This document shows, piece after piece, positions 58,909 through 64,000 of a stretch of DNA of 64,000 bases. Origin of the DNA: Streptomyces pseudovenezuelae (lineage in GTDB: Bacteria > Actinomycetota > Actinomycetes > Streptomycetales > Streptomycetaceae); contig NZ_JARXVH010000013.1 of assembly GCF_029892565.1 (NCBI RefSeq), positions 1 to 64,000 of the forward strand, read 5' to 3'. The position numbers were made by a program, and so were the translations under genes. The notes below the pieces were generated by a model. It ran no database searches and was not told the DNA's origin. It saw only the letters and a program-made list of their open reading frames with translations. The first letter of the stretch is position 1; the number at the start of each line of letters is the position of its first letter.

Positions 58909-61350
58909 ATGGCGAACCTGAGTGAGCGGGGCGCGACCGGCGAGACGGGCGTCATTCTGCTCGACCGCGCGGGAGTCGTGCGGCGGTGCTCTGGTACCGC
59001 CGCTGAGCTGCTGGGGTATACGGTCGCGGAGGTTTGCGGGCGGCCGATTACGACCCTGCTCGAAGATCCCTCCCAACCAACCCGCTCAGTGGCGGCGGGT
59101 GCTCTCCCCTTCACAAGCCACGGCACGACTCTGTTCCGGCACGGCTCCAGAGGACCGGTCGAACTGACTGTCGCCCAAGTGCCTCTGGACGGCTCCTCCG
59201 AGGTCGCCCTCATAGTGACGCCGGCATCGGAGGCGGGGATGTGGGAACAGAGCTCGGCCTTCCTGCATGCCCTGCTCACCCAGGAGCAGCTGGGGATCGT
59301 CCTCTTCGACACCGGACTGACGGTCGCTCGCACCAATGGCACCCCGGGGATGGACGGGTGGCCCCACCTGCACGCGGGCGATCACCTGGCAGACGTGATC
59401 TCCACAGAGGACGCGAACGAGGCCGAGACGCGGTTGCGTCGGGTACTGGAGACCGGGGTGGCGCAGGTCTCGGGGGAACAACGGATGCGTGCGCGGGACG
59501 CATCGAAGCAGGAGCGTTCCTTCTCCGTGTCCGCATTCCGCCTGGAAGACGGGCACGCCCGGCCGACCGGGGTAGCCGCGCTCTTCATCGACAACACAGA
59601 ACAGTGGCGGGCCCGGCGCCGTACCGAGGTGAGTCATCAGGCGTCGGACAGGATCGGAGCTTCGCTGGACGTGACCCGGACGGCCCAGGACATGGCGAGC
59701 GTGCTCGTACCGGCCCTCGGCGATATGGCCACGGTGGAGATCGTCGATTCCGTACTCGAAGGCGACGAGACGCCCAAGGGGCTCCTTCCCGGCGGTCCGA
59801 GGTCCCTGCGCCGGGTGGCGGTGGCATCGTCCGTCGGCCCCTGGCCCGCCGAGCTCATCCCCGTGGGCGGCGTGATCCCGAACCTCCCGGACACTGCCCA
59901 TGTGCACCGGGCCGCCCTGCACGGCGACACGGTCTTCAGTGCTACGCGGCAGGAGATGGCGGACCTCCTCGACGACCCGGAACTGATCCGATCGATGCTG
60001 CCCGCGAAAGGGCACTCGGCAGTCGTCGCCCCGCTGTTTGCGCGTGGTCATTTTCTGGGCGTCGTCGGAGTGTGGCGGACCGAGCGGCCCGAGCCGTTTC
60101 AGCAGGAGGACACGGACCTCTTGTTCGACATCGCCGCACGCGCCGCGCTGAGCCTGGACAACGCCCGCCGCTACACCCGTGAGCATCGGGCCGCGGTCGC
60201 GTTGCAACAGCGTTTGCTCCCCAGGGCTGTCACGCGGACCACGGTGGCGGAGTCAGCCGGTCACTACATACCCGCGGGCGGAGGGGCGGACATCAGCGGC
60301 GACTGGTTCGACGTCATCCCCCTGCCGTCGCTGCGGGTCGCGTTCGTCGTAGGTGACGTCATCGGGCACGGACTGCACGCGGCTGCCACCATGGGTCGCC
60401 TGCGGACCGCGATCCACACTCTGGCCGACCTGGAGTTCGCACCCGGAGAGCTCCTCAGCCATCTCGACGATCTCGTCCAGCAACTCGCTGACGAGGCCGC
60501 TCCTCATCTCAAGGACACCATCGGCGCCACCTGCCTGTACGCGCTGTACGACCCGGTCACAGGCACCTGTTCCCTGGCTTCCGCGGGGCACCCACCCCCT
60601 GCGGAGATCCGGCCCGACGGGGCAGGACGTCTGATCACCGTCTCCCCGGGGCCACCGCTCGGAGTAGGCGGCATGCCTTTCGAGGAGACCACGGTCGATC
60701 TGGAACCCGGCGGCACACTGGCCCTCTACACCGACGGCCTCGTCCATGCCCGGTTCGACGATGCCGACCAAGGTATCCGGGAACTTCTCGACAGTCTTTC
60801 GTCGCTGTGCCGCCACGACGAAACGTTGACGGACATCGGTCACGCCGTGGTAGCCGAGCTCACCGAGACGCCGTCCCGTGACGACATGGCGCTTCTCCTG
60901 GCCCGCACCCGGAGGATCCCCGCGTCCGCCATTGCCGACTGGACCTTTCCCGACGATCCCGCCGCAGTGGCCGACGCGCGCAGGGCCGTCGCCAGGCAGC
61001 TTGCCGCTTGGGAACTCGACCACATGGCCTTCACCACCGAACTGATCGTCAGTGAGCTGGTCACCAACGCGATTCGCTATGCCCGCGGCACCGTCGGCCT
61101 GCGCCTGTTCCACGACGACGCAACATTGGTGTGCGAGGTCACGGACAGCAGCAACACCCAGCCCCGGCTACGGCGTGCGCGGGCCGGCGACGAGGGTGGG
61201 CGTGGGCTGTTTCTGGTGGCGCAGCTCTCCAAACGGTGGGGAAGCCGTTATCACCAGACGGGCAAGACCATCTGGGTGGAAGAATCGACAACGGCCCTTT
61301 CGGCGCAGGAAACCGCCCTTGCCGCAGTCTGGGACAGCGCGACCTTGTAG
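58909..61350 (+). CDS. PAS-GAF-SpoIIE phosphatase-HATPase regulator
   Basis: 813 residues from the ATG at 58909 (GGTGAGG upstream). Order: PAS (about 10-110, LLDRAGVVRRCSGTAAELLG), second PAS (120-240), GAF (265-430, HSAVVAPLFARGHFLGVVGV), SpoIIE-type PP2C (445-660: DISGDWFDVIPLP, VVGDVIGHGLHAAATMGRL, ALYTDGLV, SRDDMALLLAR), and a HATPase_c of the anti-sigma type (690-800: ELIVSELVTNAIRYARG, EGGRGLFLVAQLS). Such proteins are very numerous in Streptomyces and dephosphorylate STAS-domain anti-anti-sigma factors in response to small signals or light/redox. No STAS or sigma gene is adjacent. Confidence 0.93.
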   Translation: MANLSERGATGETGVILLDRAGVVRRCSGTAAELLGYTVAEVCGRPITTLLEDPSQPTRSVAAGALPFTSHGTTLFRHGSRGPVELTVAQVPLDGSSEVALIVTPASEAGMWEQSSAFLHALLTQEQLGIVLFDTGLTVARTNGTPGMDGWPHLHAGDHLADVISTEDANEAETRLRRVLETGVAQVSGEQRMRARDASKQERSFSVSAFRLEDGHARPTGVAALFIDNTEQWRARRRTEVSHQASDRIGASLDVTRTAQDMASVLVPALGDMATVEIVDSVLEGDETPKGLLPGGPRSLRRVAVASSVGPWPAELIPVGGVIPNLPDTAHVHRAALHGDTVFSATRQEMADLLDDPELIRSMLPAKGHSAVVAPLFARGHFLGVVGVWRTERPEPFQQEDTDLLFDIAARAALSLDNARRYTREHRAAVALQQRLLPRAVTRTTVAESAGHYIPAGGGADISGDWFDVIPLPSLRVAFVVGDVIGHGLHAAATMGRLRTAIHTLADLEFAPGELLSHLDDLVQQLADEAAPHLKDTIGATCLYALYDPVTGTCSLASAGHPPPAEIRPDGAGRLITVSPGPPLGVGGMPFEETTVDLEPGGTLALYTDGLVHARFDDADQGIRELLDSLSSLCRHDETLTDIGHAVVAELTETPSRDDMALLLARTRRIPASAIADWTFPDDPAAVADARRAVARQLAAWELDHMAFTTELIVSELVTNAIRYARGTVGLRLFHDDATLVCEVTDSSNTQPRLRRARAGDEGGRGLFLVAQLSKRWGSRYHQTGKTIWVEESTTALSAQETALAAVWDSATL

Positions 61351-61522
61351 TCCGTGTCAGCCAGGCTGCTGGGAGAGGGAACGAGCGCGCTCGGCCGACC
61401 GAAGAGCTGGTCGTCGCTGGAGCGGGAGATCGCCTCAACGGCGCAGTCAGGGAAGACCGCTGTCCATACTTTCGGTCGCCGCCGAGCTGGTCCCTGATGA
61501 CCGCGTACTCGTACGCACGGGA

Positions 61523-63049
61523 TCAGCCGGAGTCGGCCGCGGGCAGGACCAGGCGGAAGGTGCAGCCCCGGCCCGGGGTGGTGTCGAGTTCGAGTCGGCC
61601 GCCGTGGCCCTCCGCGATGGCCGCGGCGATGGCCAGGCCGAGTCCGCTGCCGCCGTGGGCACGGGAGCGGGCGGGGTCGGCCCGGTAGAAACGCTCGAAG
61701 ACGTGCTCGGCGTCGACGGGTTCGAGGCCCGGTCCCTCGTCCGCCACCTCGATCACCGCGACCGGGTATCCCTCGGGCAGGGACGCTGACACCGAGGTGC
61801 GCCCGGGGCGGTCGACGCCGCCGGTGCCGGGAGCCGCCTGTGTCGTGCCGACCCGGACGTGGACGCGGGTGCCCGGCGGGGTGTGGATACCGGCGTTGGA
61901 GAGCAGGTTCTCCAGGATCTGACGCAATCGGTGCGGGTCACCCACGGTCTCGGCGACGTCGAGTTCCTCAGCCCCGGTGGGATCCGCCGGGGTGCGCAGC
62001 GGGCCGAGGGCGAAGGGGTGGGACTCACTGTGGGCGGCGGCAGCACTGACGGCGTCCGCCGCGAGGGACAGCAGGTCGACCGGCTCCCTGCGGTAGGAAG
62101 GTTCTTTGTCCAGAGTCGCGAGCAACTGAAGATCGTCGACGAGCAGGCGCATGCGTTCGGCGTTCTGTGCGATGAACCGGTTGGCCTCGTTCCGTTCGAG
62201 GCCCGAGCGCGGTTCGGGGCGGAGGCCAAGTTGGGCGTAGCCCTGGATGGCGGTGAGCGGAGTGCGCAGTTCGTGCCCGGCGTCGGCGACGAACCGGCGA
62301 AGGCGGGCTTCCGAAGTCTCTCGGGCCAACAATGCCTTCTGCAGGCGGTCGAGCATGGAGTTCAGGACCCGTCCGAGTCGTCCGATCTCGGTGCGCGGGT
62401 CGGTGTCGGGCAACCGCAGTTCGAGCCGGCCCGCAGTGATGTCCTGCGCGGTGCGTTCCATTCTGGTCAGGGGCAGGAGTCCCAGCCTGACCACCCAACG
62501 CCCCAGGGCGATCAGGGCGAGGATCGTCACCGCGAGCAGCACGGCGTTCAGCCACAGGAGCTTCGATGTGGCGCCGTCGACGGCGTCGAGCGGAAGGGCG
62601 ACCACCGCGCTCATGTCATCCGGGCCGGGGTTGAGCAGTACCCGCCAGCGGCCGTCACCGCTGACGGCGGGCACGGTTTCGGGGTGCCCGTCCCGCAGCC
62701 CGAGGTTCTCCGAATGATCGGCCAACCGGGGTCCGGGTCTGGCCTCGGAGCCCAGGGCATTGTGGAGACGGCGCCCGGAGGAGTCGTAGAAGTAGATGTG
62801 GAAGTCCGAGGGAAGAACGTCCTGTCGTTCTCCCGGGTCCGGGAGCTTGTCCTTGAGTGCGTCGTCGTAGGCGGGGGCCGGTGGATGGAACTCGACGAGC
62901 TGCTCGTCGACCCGGTCCAGCAGCCAGGAGCGAAGCACTGCATAGCCGATCGCCTGGGAGGTCAGGACTGCCGCGGTGGCGAGCAGAGTGGCGCCGAGGA
63001 TGAGGCGCCGTCGCACCGACTTGGGCGGTCGGGGCAGGAACCGGGTCAC
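61523..63049 (-). CDS. sensor histidine kinase
   Basis: 508 residues; GTG at 63049 overlaps the response regulator stop (GTGA). TM1 about 16-40, extracellular domain about 45-160, TM2 about 163-185, HAMP, then DHp with His259 (FVADAGHELRTPLTAIQG), N-box LENLLSNAGIHTP, G1 DEGPGL, F-box VFERFYRADPARSR and G2 GGSGLGLAI. An insert with Gly/Ala-rich residues (about 415-440) lies in the ATPase. Same layout as the CseC/TcrY-like group. Partner of the following OmpR-type regulator. Confidence 0.94.
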   Translation of the reverse strand: MTRFLPRPPKSVRRRLILGATLLATAAVLTSQAIGYAVLRSWLLDRVDEQLVEFHPPAPAYDDALKDKLPDPGERQDVLPSDFHIYFYDSSGRRLHNALGSEARPGPRLADHSENLGLRDGHPETVPAVSGDGRWRVLLNPGPDDMSAVVALPLDAVDGATSKLLWLNAVLLAVTILALIALGRWVVRLGLLPLTRMERTAQDITAGRLELRLPDTDPRTEIGRLGRVLNSMLDRLQKALLARETSEARLRRFVADAGHELRTPLTAIQGYAQLGLRPEPRSGLERNEANRFIAQNAERMRLLVDDLQLLATLDKEPSYRREPVDLLSLAADAVSAAAAHSESHPFALGPLRTPADPTGAEELDVAETVGDPHRLRQILENLLSNAGIHTPPGTRVHVRVGTTQAAPGTGGVDRPGRTSVSASLPEGYPVAVIEVADEGPGLEPVDAEHVFERFYRADPARSRAHGGSGLGLAIAAAIAEGHGGRLELDTTPGRGCTFRLVLPAADSG

Positions 63050-63789
63050 TCGTCCGACGTCCCTGCGTGGTCGCGGGGAAGTCGCAGGCAGTAGCCGACA
63101 CCGCGGACGGTGTGGATCAGCGGCGGGGCGAAGCAATCGATCTTCCTGCGCAAATACCTCACGTACGTTTCGATGATCCGTGAGTCGCCCGCGAAGTCGT
63201 AGCTCCAGACGTGGTCGAGGATCTGGACCTTGCTCACCACCTGGCCCGCGTTCGACAGGAGGTAGGCCAGAAGCTTGAACTCGGTTGGCGACAGGGCGAT
63301 GTACTGCCCTGCGCGGTGCACCTCGTGGGCGCCCTCGTCGAGTTCGATGTCGGCATAGCGCAGAACGCTCTCCACCGGCTGCCATTCGGCGGCGGGCGCC
63401 GTGCGGCGCAGAATGGCCTCGATGCGCAGCAGTACCTCCTCGATGCTGAACGGCTTGGCCACGTAGTCGTCCCCGCCGAGACTGAGGCCGGTGATGCGGT
63501 CGTCGGTGCCGGTGCGGGCGGTCAGAAACAGGACCGGACAGTCGTTTCCCGCCGCCCGCAGCCTGCGGGTCACCTCGAAGCCGTCCAGATCGGGCAGCAT
63601 CACGTCGAGCACGACGAGATGCGGCTCCAGGCGTTCGACCTCCATCAGGGCCGCCTGTCCGGTGTCCGCGCTGCGCACCTCGTATCCGGTCAGGCGAAGC
63701 GTTGCCTCCAACAGGGTGCGAATGCTGGGCTCGTCCTCGACCACGAGGAGTCGACGTCGCGGCCGTGCGGCTGTGGGCTGCTCGGTCAT
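63046..63789 (-). CDS. OmpR-family response regulator
   Basis: 247 residues, ATG 63789. Receiver domain with acidic pair Glu18/Asp19 (VVEDEPS), phospho-acceptor Asp62 (LDVMLPD) and Lys112 (YVAKPFS); winged-helix DNA-binding domain about 150-240 (LSPTEFKLLAYLLSNAGQVV, RIIETYVRYLRRKID, IHTVRGVGYCLR). First gene of the two-component pair. Target genes unknown; the probable glycosyltransferase gene just upstream is a candidate. Confidence 0.95.
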   Translation of the reverse strand: MTEQPTAARPRRRLLVVEDEPSIRTLLEATLRLTGYEVRSADTGQAALMEVERLEPHLVVLDVMLPDLDGFEVTRRLRAAGNDCPVLFLTARTGTDDRITGLSLGGDDYVAKPFSIEEVLLRIEAILRRTAPAAEWQPVESVLRYADIELDEGAHEVHRAGQYIALSPTEFKLLAYLLSNAGQVVSKVQILDHVWSYDFAGDSRIIETYVRYLRRKIDCFAPPLIHTVRGVGYCLRLPRDHAGTSDE

Positions 63790-63837
63790 GCGTCTACCGG
63801 TCCGTTCTGCCGTGTCGCGACGTCGCTTGGGCGACGG

Positions 63838-64000
63838 CTACTTGACGGCACAGTCGTAGAGCACGTTGCTTCCTCCAAAACCCATCGCACCGCCACCGTT
63901 GTTCTGTGCCGACGTGTCGGAGGTGCCGCCGTATGCCGACGCCGGAACCTTCGTGCAGTGGGCCGCGATCCAGTCGGAACGCTGCTGGGTGTATCCGCCG
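63838..64000 (-). CDS. C-terminus of a probable ArnT-like glycosyltransferase (partial)
   Basis: Runs off the window edge. The last 53 residues read TQQRSDWIAAHCTKVPASAY, an Asn/Gly-rich stretch, then SNVLYDCAVK and TAG. A terminal (W)(V/I)xxHCTxVPxxxY...LYDC domain is what I remember at the ends of Streptomyces family 39 (ArnT-type, polyprenyl-mannose-using) membrane glycosyltransferases, which are often next to such two-component genes. Only the tail is seen, so the call is tentative. Confidence 0.5.
   Translation of the reverse strand, partial: GGYTQQRSDWIAAHCTKVPASAYGGTSDTSAQNNGGGAMGFGGSNVLYDCAVK

Noticed and set aside
1..64000. CRISPR arrays, tRNA or rRNA genes, integrase and attachment sites
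   Set aside because: I looked for regularly spaced repeats, tRNA-like cloverleaf ends and tyrosine or serine integrases and found none.

Overview
High-GC actinobacterial chromosome, almost certainly Streptomyces or a close relative. The grounds are strong G/C bias at third codon positions, many GTG starts with GGAGG-type ribosome binding sites, 4-base ATGA/GTGA gene overlaps, a PAS-GAF-SpoIIE-HATPase phosphatase and an MHYT membrane protein. I see no rRNA, tRNA or CRISPR array. About 57 kb of the window is a dense island for catabolism of aromatic or plant-derived compounds, with seven intact one-component regulators (two IclR, AraC, two LysR, TetR, MarR).

Layout. 0.2-1.6 kb: a small membrane protein and a CadD-type cadmium transporter. 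1.8-18.5 kb: an IclR-centred module. It contains iclR; a divergent flavin reductase/FAH hydrolase/cupin operon; and two collinear minus-strand operons, one with an MhpA-like monooxygenase, a VOC dioxygenase-like protein, dienelactone hydrolase and a DUF6295-like protein, the other with a Liv-type ABC transporter, an acyl-CoA-dehydrogenase-fold monooxygenase, SDR, SRPBCC, an NADP/F420 oxidoreductase and a CoA transferase. All three promoters carry the same 25-bp operator. A broken second copy of the iclR 3' end and a perfect 27-bp stem terminator close the first operon. 18.8-19.6 kb: MHYT protein. 19.9-28.4 kb: a complete hydroxyquinol (resorcinol-type) route: phenol hydroxylase, maleylacetate reductase, hydroxyquinol 1,2-dioxygenase, AraC and LysR regulators, then 3-oxoadipyl-CoA thiolase and 3-oxoadipate CoA-transferase. 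28.4-31.6 kb: two MFS transporters.

32-41.3 kb and 48.6-55.7 kb: a TetR-centred regulon. A 15-bp palindrome ACTGnACnGTnCAGT occurs before four tandem acyl-CoA-dehydrogenase-fold monooxygenase paralogues with a flavin reductase and a SnoaL-like protein, before tetR, before an MFS transporter and, 10 kb away, between a tandem-NTF2 protein and an operon of aldehyde dehydrogenase, carotenoid/stilbene cleavage oxygenase, one-domain extradiol dioxygenase, MhpA-like monooxygenase and FAH hydrolase. Between them lie a nitrilase/dehydratase/LysR unit, an IS200/IS605 TnpB element with an extra end-like hairpin, a MarR/epoxide-hydrolase-like pair and an IS630 transposase scrap. 55.8-58.5 kb: a second IclR and an ActP-like symporter with its small partner. 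58.9-64 kb: SpoIIE phosphatase, a two-component system and the end of a probable ArnT-like glycosyltransferase.

How it works together (inference): monooxygenases of three folds hydroxylate aromatic substrates, ring cleavage follows by intradiol and by one-domain extradiol enzymes, and hydrolases and CoA transferases feed central metabolism. The best candidate for an undescribed system is the split TetR regulon, which couples four tandem flavin monooxygenases to a double-bond-cleaving dioxygenase operon.
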